The notes: a model not told the origin generated them from the sequence alone. A DNA stretch of 64,000 nucleotides from DASVEG01 sp035540495 (GCA_035540495.1 DATLGL010000012.1:18671-82670), one strand, 5' to 3'; positions 15,543 through 24,930 are shown, numbered from the stretch's first letter. Program-made: numbers and translations.

Positions 15543-16952
15543 TCAGGTCGCCGCCGCTGCGGGCGTCCCGGCTCTGGCGGTCAGGTTCCGCAGGGCGGGG
15601 CCGATGTTCGTCACCATCGACCCGAACGCCTCGGCCACGACAGGATCGTCCATCTTCCCGGCCGCTCCCATCGACGGGTTGAGGCGACACGCATCGTTCC
15701 ACGCTGAGATGTCCGGATCAGCGGCGCGCGCCATGAGCCCGGACATGCCGGCGAAGGCCAGCCGCAGGATGTCGGCGATCGTGCCGTCGAAGCTGACGAC
15801 GGGGCACAGCCGGTTCTTCTCGTCGTCGTCGTGCTTCACGGCCTCGACGTGGCCGATGACCGCGGCCCCCCACGGGACGACCCCGATGGTCACGTATTGC
15901 AGCGTGATGAGGGAGTCCTCGAACACCGGGCGCTGAACCGTCGGGCGAAGGCCTGCGGCGGTGCAGTCGACGTAGATGCGTCCGGGCTCGGCAGGAATCG
16001 TTCCCTGCGTCAGCATCACCTCGCTGTTGGTGATCTTGAGGACACGCCCGAGACGCACGACGCGCTCGATCGTCCGCAGCGCGTCGATCTCCGCTCGGCT
16101 GATCGTGGCCCCGCGGAAGGCCTCGGGCTCGACGGTCTCGTCGATGCGGAGGAACACACCTGCGTCGGCGAGGCGGCGACCGAAGTCGCGCCCGCTCTCC
16201 GCCTCCGCCGCCGCCTCCACCCAACGCGCCTGCATCTGCATGTTGGCCCCGACGAGGTCGAGGGGCTGCATCGACGCGCGGTTGATGAGCCACGGGTCTC
16301 GGGTGCGCAGCCACTCGATGTCGTCCGGGTCGACGCCTTGGTCGAGCAGCCAGTTGCACGTGTCCATCGCCGTCTTCCCCGCGCCGATCACGGTGAAGCC
16401 GGACGCCGGCTCGTCGAGATCGACGAGGTCGTTGGGGGCGATGAGCCGGACGCCGTCGTCACGCGTGTACGCCGGCGTGTGCCGCGAGGGAATGGACGAC
16501 TCGACGTAGGTCGCGTCGACGAGCTTCCGTGCCTTGACCACGGTGGCCTCGCCCGTGAGCAGCGACACCACGTGGTGTCCCTCGCCGTCACTGCCCCGGT
16601 AGTCGTGCATCCCGAGGAACTCGACCCGTCCCGACCCGATGAACGTCTCGTCGAGCACGCGGCCGAAGTAGTCGCAGATCTCCGATGCCGTCGCTCGCTC
16701 GTAGAAGCCGGCGTTGATGCCTTCGGTGTCGATCCGATCTTCACCGAGCGTCCGCGACGCGACGCCGTAGTTCGCCGATGGCTGGTGCAGCCGGACGAAC
16801 GGATACGCGTCGAGCCAGTGTCCGCCCGGGCGGTGGCGCCGATCGACCATCACGATCCGAACGTCGTGCCGGCCCGCCAGGAGCGCGTCGACGAACGCCA
16901 TCCCGGTCGCTCCTGCACCGACGACCAGGTAGTCGGTCTCCAACGTTCGCAT
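15543..16952 (-). CDS. FAD/NAD(P)-binding oxidoreductase (monooxygenase-like)
   Basis: 469 residues. A dinucleotide motif VVGAGATGMAF lies at about 9-19, with HRPGGHWLDAYPFVRLHQ following, as in flavin-containing monooxygenase-like proteins, and a second Rossmann segment FTVIGAGKTAMDT at about 190. The C-terminal third (ADPDISAWNDACRLNPSMG) has no recognised domain. It likely binds FAD and NAD(P)H; substrate unknown. ATG 16952 is chosen because the FAD motif follows it closely and GGGGGA precedes it; the frame stays open far upstream through the antisense of the next gene. Divergent from the acyl-CoA dehydrogenase. Confidence 0.85.
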   Translation of the reverse strand: MRTLETDYLVVGAGATGMAFVDALLAGRHDVRIVMVDRRHRPGGHWLDAYPFVRLHQPSANYGVASRTLGEDRIDTEGINAGFYERATASEICDYFGRVLDETFIGSGRVEFLGMHDYRGSDGEGHHVVSLLTGEATVVKARKLVDATYVESSIPSRHTPAYTRDDGVRLIAPNDLVDLDEPASGFTVIGAGKTAMDTCNWLLDQGVDPDDIEWLRTRDPWLINRASMQPLDLVGANMQMQARWVEAAAEAESGRDFGRRLADAGVFLRIDETVEPEAFRGATISRAEIDALRTIERVVRLGRVLKITNSEVMLTQGTIPAEPGRIYVDCTAAGLRPTVQRPVFEDSLITLQYVTIGVVPWGAAVIGHVEAVKHDDDEKNRLCPVVSFDGTIADILRLAFAGMSGLMARAADPDISAWNDACRLNPSMGAAGKMDDPVVAEAFGSMVTNIGPALRNLTARAGTPAAAAT

Positions 16953-17023
16953 GTCCCCCGCCTTTCGTCCGCCAGCCCGCCAAGCGTACGGGCCGGCGGC
17001 CGCGGGTGCACGAGTCGCGCGAG

Positions 17024-17057
17024 TTGCTCCGACATCCCGAGAGGGACTAATAATTAG
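17024..17057 (+). promoter_or_regulatory. Candidate promoter with 11-bp inverted repeat over the -10
   Basis: TTGCTC (17024-17029) and TAATAA (17048-17053) are separated by 18 bases, in an AT-rich patch unusual for this window. The -10 lies inside CTAATAATTAG (17047-17057), a perfect 5+1+5 inverted repeat where a repressor could sit. It would drive the acyl-CoA dehydrogenase at 17112. Confidence 0.45.
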
Positions 17058-17069
17058 GGTCTGGAAGTA

Positions 17070-17090
17070 CCGCCTCGACGGGAGAGGCGG
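17070..17090 (+). promoter_or_regulatory. Stem-loop in acyl-CoA dehydrogenase leader
   Basis: CCGCCTC (17070-17076) pairs perfectly with GAGGCGG (17084-17090) around a 7-base loop, between the candidate promoter and the ribosome site GGGGGA (17099-17104). It may be a second operator or an RNA hairpin affecting expression. No T-run follows, so it is not a terminator. Confidence 0.4.
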
Positions 17091-17111
17091 ACGAGGCCCG
17101 GGGGAACGTCG

Positions 17112-18455
17112 ATGACGATCACGGAGAACACCACGCGCTCGAGCAACGACCTGGTCGACGAGCTGAGGTCGTGGCTCGAGGAGAACTGGGACCCCGACCT
17201 CACGGTCGGCGAGTGGTGGGAGCGCCTCGGGCTGGCCGGGTGGTCGGCGCCGATGCTCCCGAAGAACGCCTACGGCCGCGAGCTGACGCGGGGCGACGCG
17301 CTGCTCGTCTCCGCGACGATCGCCCGCTTCGGCGCGCTCGCGGCACCGGCCGGCATGTCGATCGGCCTCGCGTCCCCGACGATCGCCACCCACGGCACCC
17401 AGGAGCAGATCGACCGCCTCATCCCGCCCGCGGTCACCGGCAAGATCGCCTACTGCCAGCTCTTCAGCGAGCCCGGCGCGGGTTCCGACCTCGCGGGCCT
17501 CACCACCCGGGCGGTGCTCGATGGCGAGGTCTGGCACGTCAACGGCCAGAAGGTGTGGACCTCCGGTGGGCAGTACGCCGACATGGGGATGCTCCTCGCC
17601 CGCACCAACCCCGAGGCGCCGAAGCACCAAGGCATCACCTGGTTCGCCATCGACATGAAGCAGCCGGGGATCGAGATCCGCCCGCTCCGCGAGATGACCG
17701 GCAACGCGATGTTCAACGAGGTCTTCCTCACGGACGCCGAGGTCCACGACAGCAACCGGATCGGCGACGTCAACAACGGCTGGGCGGCAGCGAACACGAC
17801 GCTCCTGCACGAGCGTTCGGGGATGGCGTCGCGTGGCGGCGGCGAGGGCGGCATGGCCCGCATGGCGCGCGCCGGTGGTGTGGCCGGCGATCTCGACAAG
17901 CGGGCCGGCGACTTCCTCGTGCGCCCGAAGACCGTGACGGTGCCGGAGAAGGCCGAGAAGCCGAAGGCCAAGCGGCCGGTGTCGCCCGCAGCGAGCCACA
18001 TCGCGCTGGCGAAGGAGTTCGGCAAGCTCGACGACCCGGTCATCCGCCAGAAGATCGTGGAGGCCCACATCCTCGGGACGCTCAGCCGCTTCAACACCGA
18101 GCGGCAGAAGGCGCTGCGCTCCCAGGGGAAGGACCTTCCGGGTGTGGCCAACTTCGGCAAGCTGCTGATGGCCGACATCGTCCGCCTGAACCGCGACCTC
18201 GGCATGCAGATCCTCGGGGCCCGAGGAATGCTCCACGCGTACGACGGCGAAGGTCGCGAGCAGCTCGTGCAGCTGCGGGGCGGTGCCGGCGCGATCGCGG
18301 CGACGTCGCAGGCTCTCGGCGCCCAGGCACTTCCGATCTACGGCGGCACCGACCAGATCCAGAAGAACATCGTCGGCGAGCGCACGCTCGGTCTGCCGAA
18401 GGAGCCGGGCGACCTCGCGTCGGTTCCGTTCAACCAGCTGCCGAAGAACGGGTGA
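17112..18455 (+). CDS. Acyl-CoA dehydrogenase
   Basis: 447 residues, FAD-dependent alpha,beta-dehydrogenation of an acyl-CoA. Family motifs: YCQLFSEPGAGSDLAGL, WHVNGQKVWTSG, NEVFLTDAEVHDSNRIG and the C-terminal YGGTDQIQKNIVGERTLGLPKEP. ATG 17112 has GGGGGA seven bases upstream. Between the middle domain and the C-terminal helices it carries an unusual Lys/Pro-rich insert (about 270-297, containing VPEKAEKPKAKRP) after a Gly/Met-rich stretch; ordinary family members lack this. Usual catalytic Glu location near the C-terminus is not obvious, which is common in the diverse actinobacterial branch. Stands alone between two minus-strand genes; substrate not predictable. Confidence 0.92.
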   Translation: MTITENTTRSSNDLVDELRSWLEENWDPDLTVGEWWERLGLAGWSAPMLPKNAYGRELTRGDALLVSATIARFGALAAPAGMSIGLASPTIATHGTQEQIDRLIPPAVTGKIAYCQLFSEPGAGSDLAGLTTRAVLDGEVWHVNGQKVWTSGGQYADMGMLLARTNPEAPKHQGITWFAIDMKQPGIEIRPLREMTGNAMFNEVFLTDAEVHDSNRIGDVNNGWAAANTTLLHERSGMASRGGGEGGMARMARAGGVAGDLDKRAGDFLVRPKTVTVPEKAEKPKAKRPVSPAASHIALAKEFGKLDDPVIRQKIVEAHILGTLSRFNTERQKALRSQGKDLPGVANFGKLLMADIVRLNRDLGMQILGARGMLHAYDGEGREQLVQLRGGAGAIAATSQALGAQALPIYGGTDQIQKNIVGERTLGLPKEPGDLASVPFNQLPKNG

Positions 18456-18469
18456 TCGTCGGCGGCTGA

Positions 18470-20959
18470 CTAGTCGCCGATCCGCACCCGAATCGTCGAG
18501 CGCACGTCGGTCGCCGACGCGGCGATCACCAGGTCGTACTCGCCAGGATCGACCACCCAGCCCTTGGACCCGACGTCCCAGCGGCGGAAGTGCTCGGGCC
18601 GGAAGACGAGCTCGACGTTCGCGGCCTCACCGGCCGCCACCACCGCCTTCCTCCAGGTGCGCAGGGCCTTCGGCTCACGATCGACCGGCGGATCGATCGG
18701 GGCCACATAGCCCTGCACCACGACCGTCGCATCGCGGTCGCTGGTGTTGGTGACGGGGACCGTGACGGTGACCGGCAGCTCGACCTGCGCGACAGATCCC
18801 CCGCTGAGGGGGGCGGTTGTCGCGGAGGTCGCGGTTGTTGTGGTCGCCGGGCCCCACTCGACCTCGCCGTACGAGAGGCCGTGGCCGAAGGGGAACAGCG
18901 GCTCGACGCCGGAACGATCGTGACCGCGATAGCCGACCGCGAAGCCCTCCTCGTAGCGCTGCACGCCACCCGAGGGCGCGTAGTACGGCCACGCCGGCGC
19001 GTCCTCCAGCCGCTTGGGGAAGGTGGTCGGCAGGCGCCCGCCGGGGTCGGCGACGCCGAGGAGGACGTCCGCGACGGCCTCCGCCATCTCCATCCCGCCG
19101 AAGAACGGGAGCAGGATCGCCTCCACGTCGTCGACCCACGGCATCGCGACCGGCGAGCCGGCGTTGACCACGACGACGGTCCGGTCGTTCACCCCCGCGA
19201 CGCGCCGCACGAGTTCGTCCTGGTTGCCCGGAAGCGCGATCGTCGTGCGGTCGCTGCCCTCGGTTTCCCACTCGTCGTTCGTGCCGACCACCACCACGAC
19301 GGCATCCGCGCTCCTCGCCGCTTCGACGGCGCGGTCCATCATCGTCTCGTCGGCGGGCGGGCGGACGCCGATGCGGATCCCGGCGAACGGGTTGTTCATG
19401 CGCAGCTCGACCTCGATGTCGACGGCCTCGCCTGCCCGCATGTCGACCGTCGCGAGCTGCTCGGCGGACGCCATCCCGAAGAACGCCTCTCCCGGTGGCA
19501 GGCGCTCGCCGCCGGTCGCCAGCTGCGCCTCGCCGACACGGACATGGGGACGTCCGGTGACGATCGCGCCCACGTCGTGCGGGCCGTCGACGGCGGGGAC
19601 GTAGGCGCCCCGGATCTTCAGCACGCACGGTCCCGGACCGACGCCCGGCGGGATCGACCCGAAGAAGCGGAGGGCGCTCTCGCTGGTGCGGCTGATGTGG
19701 GCCGGCTCACCGTCGGGATCGGTGCCGTTCACGAACACGACCTCGAGACCGGGCGTGCCGTCGGGGCCGACGAGGCGGTCGGCTGGAGGAAGCGGCGTGT
19801 GCTTGTCGATCGTGCACCCGACCTCGTACGTGAGGTCGCCGAGGCGCTCCTGCAGCACCTCGAGGATCGTGCGCTGCGGGAGCGAGAGCAACGCGGAGCT
19901 GCCACCGCCCATGGTTCTGGTGTCGGCGGCGTTCGGCCCGACCACTGCGACGGCGCGTGGGCGGCGATCCGCGGCGCCGGCGAGGGGCAGCGCGTGGTCG
20001 ACGTTCTTGGCGAGCACGGTGCCAGCGATGGCGACCTCCCGGCACAGAGCACGCTCGGCGGGGTCGTCGACCGACTGCTCCGGCTCGTCGGCCGAACGCT
20101 CGACGGCGTGGGTGCGCTCGATCAGCAGGAGCACGTCGCGCACGAGGACGTCGACGGTGGCCTCGTCGACCCTCCCTTCCTCGACGGCTGCCTGCAGGTG
20201 CGGCCCGTACACGCGCGCCGGTCCGGGCATCTCGACCGACAGCCCGCCGTTGGCGGACGACACCGGCTCGTGCGCGCCGTACCAGTCGGACACGACGAAT
20301 CCGTCGAAGCCCCACTCGTGGCGAAGGATCTCGTTCAGTAGCCGGTCGTTCGCGGCGCAGAAGTCGCCGTCGAGCTTGTTGTAGGCGGACATGACACCCC
20401 ACGCACCGGCTTCCCGCACGGTCGCCTCGAACGGCCGCAGGTAGAGCTCGCGCAGCACGCGCTCGTCGACGATCACGTCGACGGTGTTGCGCTCGACCTC
20501 GGTGTCGTTGGCGACGAAGTGCTTCACGGTGACGGCGACCTCGTGGGCCTGCACGCCCCGCACCATCTCCACCGCGAGGGCAGCCGTGAGCTCCGGGTCT
20601 TCCGAGAAGTACTCGAACGTGCGGCCACCGATCGGGGTGCGATGGAGGTTCACCGCCGGCGCGAGCAGCACGTGAGCCGACTTCCGCCGAGCCTCCTTGC
20701 CGAGGAGGTCGCCGACCCGCCCGATGAGCTCGGGGTCCCACGTGGCGCCCTGGACGATGCCAACAGGCACGACGACCGACGGCGTGCGATCGTCGGCCGA
20801 GAACTCACCGCGCACGCCGTTCGGCCCGTCGGACATCTTCACGACCGGGATGCCCACCCGTTCGATCGGGTGCGTGCGCCAGCTCGTCGCGCCACCGAGG
20901 AGCCGGCACTTCTCCTCGAGCGTGAGCTCCGTCAGCCAGGCGTCGACACGTTCGTGCAT
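18470..20959 (-). CDS. Glycoside hydrolase family 3 (beta-glucosidase-like)
   Basis: 829 residues with the order GH3 N-terminal barrel (about 10-270), GH3 C-terminal domain interrupted by a PA14-like insert (about 390-530, GPGPCVLKIRGAYVPAVDG), and a C-terminal fibronectin-III-like domain (about 700-829). Conserved KHF (146-148), NDTE (151-154) and the nucleophile Asp225 in VVSDWYGAH are present; the second domain has VVVVGTNDEWETEGSDR. It should release terminal beta-linked glucose or a related sugar with retention. No signal peptide, so substrates must be imported. ATG 20959 is the natural start (MHERVDAWLTELTLEEK). Confidence 0.94.
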   Translation of the reverse strand: MHERVDAWLTELTLEEKCRLLGGATSWRTHPIERVGIPVVKMSDGPNGVRGEFSADDRTPSVVVPVGIVQGATWDPELIGRVGDLLGKEARRKSAHVLLAPAVNLHRTPIGGRTFEYFSEDPELTAALAVEMVRGVQAHEVAVTVKHFVANDTEVERNTVDVIVDERVLRELYLRPFEATVREAGAWGVMSAYNKLDGDFCAANDRLLNEILRHEWGFDGFVVSDWYGAHEPVSSANGGLSVEMPGPARVYGPHLQAAVEEGRVDEATVDVLVRDVLLLIERTHAVERSADEPEQSVDDPAERALCREVAIAGTVLAKNVDHALPLAGAADRRPRAVAVVGPNAADTRTMGGGSSALLSLPQRTILEVLQERLGDLTYEVGCTIDKHTPLPPADRLVGPDGTPGLEVVFVNGTDPDGEPAHISRTSESALRFFGSIPPGVGPGPCVLKIRGAYVPAVDGPHDVGAIVTGRPHVRVGEAQLATGGERLPPGEAFFGMASAEQLATVDMRAGEAVDIEVELRMNNPFAGIRIGVRPPADETMMDRAVEAARSADAVVVVVGTNDEWETEGSDRTTIALPGNQDELVRRVAGVNDRTVVVVNAGSPVAMPWVDDVEAILLPFFGGMEMAEAVADVLLGVADPGGRLPTTFPKRLEDAPAWPYYAPSGGVQRYEEGFAVGYRGHDRSGVEPLFPFGHGLSYGEVEWGPATTTTATSATTAPLSGGSVAQVELPVTVTVPVTNTSDRDATVVVQGYVAPIDPPVDREPKALRTWRKAVVAAGEAANVELVFRPEHFRRWDVGSKGWVVDPGEYDLVIAASATDVRSTIRVRIGD

Positions 20960-20979
20960 CCGCCTTCTCTACACGGTCT

Positions 20980-21648
20980 TCAACCGGTCGCGTCGCGGCG
21001 GCGTAGACCTCGTCCGAGCGCGAAGGACGTCACCGCGATGACCGCCATGGCGACGCCGAACATGCCGAAGAAGCCACCGAGCACCGACCCGAGGAGAGCG
21101 ACGAGGGCGAGCAGCGGCCAGAGCGCGGCGCTGAAGCCGACCACCAGAGCGAGCAGCGCGAGGGTCAGGACGAACGCGGTCAATGCGTAGGTGAGCGCAG
21201 CAGCGAACGCCGCCAGCCCGTTCGCGAAGCCTGCGAAGAAGGCGCCGAGGCCGTCTCCGGACACGCGCCCGCCCCACCAGAGATGGTCCCACCCGCTGGC
21301 GTCGTCCGCCGACGAGGTCTCTCCGCCGGTGTCGGTGTCGTGGTCAGGCGCCGCGACGTCCGGTGGTGTCGACGTCGGGGCGGGCGCAGGCTCGGAGGGT
21401 GCAGGCGTCGGCGGAGCGGAAGTCGGCGGAGGTGGCGACGTCACGAGTGGCAGCGTCGTCGGCACCGTCACGGTCACCTCGGGCACCGTCACCGTGACCG
21501 CGGGCGCCGTCACCTCCGGCACGGTGACGCTCGGCGTGCCGACTTCGAAGTCATCGCCACACGCACCGGCTCCGAACGATCCGACACCGACGGCGATCGC
21601 CACACCGAAAGGCCGCAGACATCGCCCCCAGCGGCGATTCTCTGTCAT
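20980..21648 (-). CDS. Putative lipoprotein with Val-Thr-Pro repeats and membrane segments
   Basis: 222 residues, not recognised as a family. N-terminal hydrophobic signal ending GAGACGDD suggests a lipoprotein. Residues about 35-70 are repeats of the pattern VTVPEVT/VTVP, then a Pro/Ser/Ala-rich low-complexity stretch to about 110, then two hydrophobic membrane segments (about 140-205) and a basic end GRGLRRRD. It could be a wall-spanning membrane protein. ATG 21648 directly precedes the signal. It lies 61 bases after the enoyl-CoA hydratase gene on the same strand. Confidence 0.7.
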   Translation of the reverse strand: MTENRRWGRCLRPFGVAIAVGVGSFGAGACGDDFEVGTPSVTVPEVTAPAVTVTVPEVTVTVPTTLPLVTSPPPPTSAPPTPAPSEPAPAPTSTPPDVAAPDHDTDTGGETSSADDASGWDHLWWGGRVSGDGLGAFFAGFANGLAAFAAALTYALTAFVLTLALLALVVGFSAALWPLLALVALLGSVLGGFFGMFGVAMAVIAVTSFALGRGLRRRDATG

Positions 21649-21709
21649 ACGGCAGTGTGACCCGTCCGACGACGCACGAGTTACCCGTCTGCGCCGCTGG
21701 CGAGCGGCG

Positions 21710-22513
21710 CTACTCCGGCCACTCCGGAAGTTGGTCGAGCGTTCCGGTCCAGTTCGGCTCGCGCTTCTCGAAGAACGCCATGGTTCCCTCGCGGGAGTCG
21801 GGGTGACGCGTCGTGAACTGGAACAGCGGGCCTTCCTTGCGCCGGAAGTCGCGCACGGAGACGCCGACGCCCTCCCAGATGAGCCGCTTCGAGATCGCCA
21901 CCGGAAGCGGCGCTGCGTTCGTGGCGATGTCGCGCGCGAGCTCCATGGCGGCCGGCAGCACCTCGGCGGCGGGGTACGCACGTGTGGCGACGCCGTACTC
22001 GACCGCCTCGGTGCCGAGAAACGTGCGGCCCGACATCAACAGCTCCGACGCTCGACTGATGCCGCACAGGCGAGGGAGGATCAGGTGCGACGCGAGCTCG
22101 GGCAGCACGCCGCGGCGAGCGAAGGCGAACGCGAGCTTCGCGTCCTCCGCCACGAAGCGGATGTCGCACTGGAGCGGCCAGGTGAGGCCAGCACCGACGG
22201 CGGCGCCGTTCAGCGCTGCGATCACCGGCTTGCGCACCTCCATCGGGCTCTTCCGGCGGAGCTTGCCTTCGACGCCGCCCCAGCCGCCGGCGAACTTGTC
22301 GCCGCCTCCGAGGTCGGCGCCGGCACAGAAGGCGCGGCCCGCCCCGGTGACGACGACGGCGCGGACACCGTCGTCGCTGTCGGCCTCCGCCATCGCGTCG
22401 TCCATCTCCGCACCCATCTGCGCGGTCATCGCGTTGAGCTTCTCGGGGCGGTTGAGCGTCACGACGGCGACCTTGTCGGTGACCTCGTACAGGATCTGTC
22501 CGTAGTCGGGCAT
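21710..22513 (-). CDS. Enoyl-CoA hydratase/isomerase (crotonase family)
   Basis: 267 residues, whole crotonase fold. Visible: LNRPEKLNAMT, the oxyanion-hole segment GAGRAFCAGADLGGG (about 57-71), NGAAVGAGLTWPLQCDIRF and the catalytic-Glu region RRGVLPELASHLILPRL. Hydrates enoyl-CoA or isomerises it in fatty-acid or aromatic breakdown. ATG 22513 has GGAGGA nine bases upstream. It follows the acyl-CoA ligase by 31 bases, so activation, hydroxylation (PhyH) and hydration steps are encoded together. Confidence 0.94.
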   Translation of the reverse strand: MPDYGQILYEVTDKVAVVTLNRPEKLNAMTAQMGAEMDDAMAEADSDDGVRAVVVTGAGRAFCAGADLGGGDKFAGGWGGVEGKLRRKSPMEVRKPVIAALNGAAVGAGLTWPLQCDIRFVAEDAKLAFAFARRGVLPELASHLILPRLCGISRASELLMSGRTFLGTEAVEYGVATRAYPAAEVLPAAMELARDIATNAAPLPVAISKRLIWEGVGVSVRDFRRKEGPLFQFTTRHPDSREGTMAFFEKREPNWTGTLDQLPEWPE

Positions 22514-22544
22514 GGTCAGTTGTCCTCCATCTCGAACTGGAGCT

Positions 22545-24113
22545 TCACGAACCTGCGCTCGCTCGGTACTCGTCGCGCAGGCGGCGCTTGTAGACCTTCC
22601 CGCTCTCGCTTCGGGGCAGGGAGTCACGGAAGTCGATCGAACGCGGGCACTTGAAGTGGGCGAGGCGTTCGCGGCACCACGCCGACAGCTCCTCGGCGAG
22701 CTCGGGCGACGGCGTCACGCCCGGCTTCAACTCGACGACCGCCTTGACCTCCTCGCCCCACTCGTCGTTCGGCACGCCGATCGTCGCGGCGTCGGCGACC
22801 GCGGGATGCTCGAGCAGCACGGCGTCGACCTCGGCGGGGTAGATGTTCACGCCGCCCGAGATGATCAGGTTCGCGGATCGATCCGTCAGGTACAGGTAGC
22901 CGTCGTCGTCGACGTAGCCCATGTCGCCGAGGGTGAAGCGGTCACCGCGGTACGACTGCGACGTCTTCGCGTCGTCCTTGAAGTAGGCGAACCGGTTCCG
23001 TCGAGGCGCGCGGATCCACAGCAGACCGACCTCGTTGGCCGGCAGCGGGTTTGCATCGTCGTCACCGACGATCACGTTCTCGTCGACCGGCTTGCCCACG
23101 GTCCCCGGGTGCTCCAGCCACGTCTTCGAGTCGACGGAGCAGCCGAAGCCCTCCGTTGCCGAGTAGTACTCGTAGATCACCGGTCCCCACCACTCGATCA
23201 TCCGGCGCTTCACGTGCACCGGGCACGGAGCGGCGCCGTGCCACACCGATACGAGGGACGAGACGTCGTAGCGCGAGCGGACGTCGTCGGGCAGTGCGAG
23301 GAGCCGGTGGAACATGGTCGGCACCATGTGGGTGTGGGTGACCTTGTGCTGGTCGATGAGGCGCAGCGTCTCCTCGGGGTCCCACTTGTCCATGAGCACG
23401 ATCGGGATGCCGAGGGTGAGCGGAGGGTGGAGCGAGACCGCGAGCGGACCGCCGTGGTACAGCGGCCCGGTGCACAGGTGCACGCCGCCGTTGCGATAGT
23501 TCCCTTCGTCGACCCGCGCCGCCGTGCGAGGCATCGGACGGTGGACGCCCTTCGGCCGCCCCGTCGTTCCCGAGGTGTACAGCATCGTCGAGCCGGGTGA
23601 GGGATCGTCTATGTCCGTCGGATCTGCAGCGGCGATCGCGGCGGTGTAGTCGTCGAAGCCCTCGAGCGGGCCACCGATGGCGTACTTCACCCGAACGCCG
23701 GACGCACCGTCGCCGGAGCCTCGTCCGGCTTCACCGAGTGACGCGTCGACGAACAGCGCCTTCGCCTCGCAGTCGTCGACGATGTACGCGGCCTCGGCCG
23801 CGGTGAGGTGCCAGTTCACCGGGGTCAGCCGCCATCCACCACGGAGGCACGCGGCGTAGACCTCGATCCACTCGGCCCGGTTGCGCGACATCAGCGCGAC
23901 CGCGTCACCGGCAACCAGCCCCGCGTCACGCAACGTGCGGACGACGCGATTGGCGTTCGCGTTCAGCTCGGCGAACGTGCGGTCGCCGGTCGACGCGAGG
24001 ATCGCCTTCTCCTCCGGCTTGTGCGTGGCCCACCATGCCGGGGCCATGCCCGCCGCAGCCGCGGCTCGCCGCTGCTCCGTCACGTCGTCGGTCACCACGT
24101 CGGCGTCGCTCAC
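22545..24113 (-). CDS. Acyl-CoA ligase (AMP-forming)
   Basis: 522 residues, adenylate-forming superfamily. The phosphate loop YTSGTTGRPKG is at about 179-189, the A5-type motif YYSATEGFG follows, then GDMGYVDDDGYLYLTDR, the hinge motif ISGGVNIYPAEVDAVL and the catalytic Lys near the C-terminus in SESGKVYKRRL. It activates a carboxylic acid to its CoA thioester. GTG 24113 overlaps the PhyH stop by 4 bases (GTGA); GTG 24122 in frame is an alternative. The upstream PhyH and downstream crotonase suggest a fatty, branched or isoprenoid acid, though aryl acids are not excluded. Confidence 0.94.
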   Translation of the reverse strand: MSDADVVTDDVTEQRRAAAAAGMAPAWWATHKPEEKAILASTGDRTFAELNANANRVVRTLRDAGLVAGDAVALMSRNRAEWIEVYAACLRGGWRLTPVNWHLTAAEAAYIVDDCEAKALFVDASLGEAGRGSGDGASGVRVKYAIGGPLEGFDDYTAAIAAADPTDIDDPSPGSTMLYTSGTTGRPKGVHRPMPRTAARVDEGNYRNGGVHLCTGPLYHGGPLAVSLHPPLTLGIPIVLMDKWDPEETLRLIDQHKVTHTHMVPTMFHRLLALPDDVRSRYDVSSLVSVWHGAAPCPVHVKRRMIEWWGPVIYEYYSATEGFGCSVDSKTWLEHPGTVGKPVDENVIVGDDDANPLPANEVGLLWIRAPRRNRFAYFKDDAKTSQSYRGDRFTLGDMGYVDDDGYLYLTDRSANLIISGGVNIYPAEVDAVLLEHPAVADAATIGVPNDEWGEEVKAVVELKPGVTPSPELAEELSAWCRERLAHFKCPRSIDFRDSLPRSESGKVYKRRLRDEYRASAGS

Positions 24114-24922
24114 CGGGGCCACAGCCTCGGGTTGCGGTCGCCGTCGGCGACGTCACCAGGTGCGGTGCCCTTCAGCCACATGCGCAGGTCGAACTCCTGG
24201 AACGAGTTCTCCGGCGTCGTCGCCCGGGCTCCGTCGGCGTACCAGATGACGGTCATGACCTCACGCATCGTCGTCGTGGGGTTCGGGCCTGCTCGGTGCA
24301 GCGTCCATCCCGCGTGGAACGTAGCGTCGCCGGCGGTCACCGCGCCGTACGTGACGAGCTCGAGGTCGCGCTCGGTCACGATCGCCTCCACGGCTGCGTC
24401 CGAGGCGTCGGAGATGTCGTGGCTACCGAGGTCGCCGTGGCGGAAGCTGCGGGAGACGAACGTCATGGAGCCGACCTCCGCGGGTACGTCGACCAGCGGC
24501 ATCCACATCGTGATCGTGTGCGCAGTGTCGAGCGGCCAGTACACCTGGTCCTGGTGCCACGGCGTCGGACCGCCGCCGGGCTCCTTGAACAAGGCCTGGT
24601 CGTGGTAGAGCCGTACGGCCGGCACACCGAGCAGGTCGGCCGCGACCTTGGCGAAGCGGGGAGACCACACGAACGCCTTCACCCGATCGTCGAGACGCCA
24701 CAGGTTGATCGACTGGAGGAACGCCTTGCCGTAGGTGTCACGCACCTCGAGCGGAGGCGGCTCCGGGTTCCTCTGCCGCGCTGCCTCCACGATCACCGGC
24801 CGATACGCGGCGATCTCCTCGGGCGTGCAGAGCCCTCGCACCAGCGCATGCCCGCTCGCTTGGAACTCCTCGACTGCAGACGCAGGAGTGTCAGCGACGA
24901 CGCCGAGCGCCGGGATCCCCAC
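24110..24922 (-). CDS. PhyH family Fe(II)/2-oxoglutarate dioxygenase
   Basis: 270 residues of the phytanoyl-CoA dioxygenase family. The iron-binding facial triad is visible as His123-x-Asp125 (WHQDQ) and His209 (TLHRAGPN), with a following Arg for 2-oxoglutarate. Family members hydroxylate phytanoyl-CoA or many other substrates. GTG 24922 is the first start. It heads an operon with an acyl-CoA ligase and a crotonase, and is divergent from the TetR at 24959 across the inverted repeat 24931-24950. Shares family with the protein at 27744-28562 but the two are clearly diverged. Confidence 0.92.
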   Translation of the reverse strand: MGIPALGVVADTPASAVEEFQASGHALVRGLCTPEEIAAYRPVIVEAARQRNPEPPPLEVRDTYGKAFLQSINLWRLDDRVKAFVWSPRFAKVAADLLGVPAVRLYHDQALFKEPGGGPTPWHQDQVYWPLDTAHTITMWMPLVDVPAEVGSMTFVSRSFRHGDLGSHDISDASDAAVEAIVTERDLELVTYGAVTAGDATFHAGWTLHRAGPNPTTTMREVMTVIWYADGARATTPENSFQEFDLRMWLKGTAPGDVADGDRNPRLWPR

Positions 24923-24930
24923 ATCCGTAA

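Noticed and set aside
16953..18236. N-terminal extension of the FAD protein through the acyl-CoA dehydrogenase region
   Set aside because: The extension is antisense to acyl-CoA dehydrogenase, lacks similarity, and the FAD motif begins right after the ATG at 16952 with a good ribosome site.
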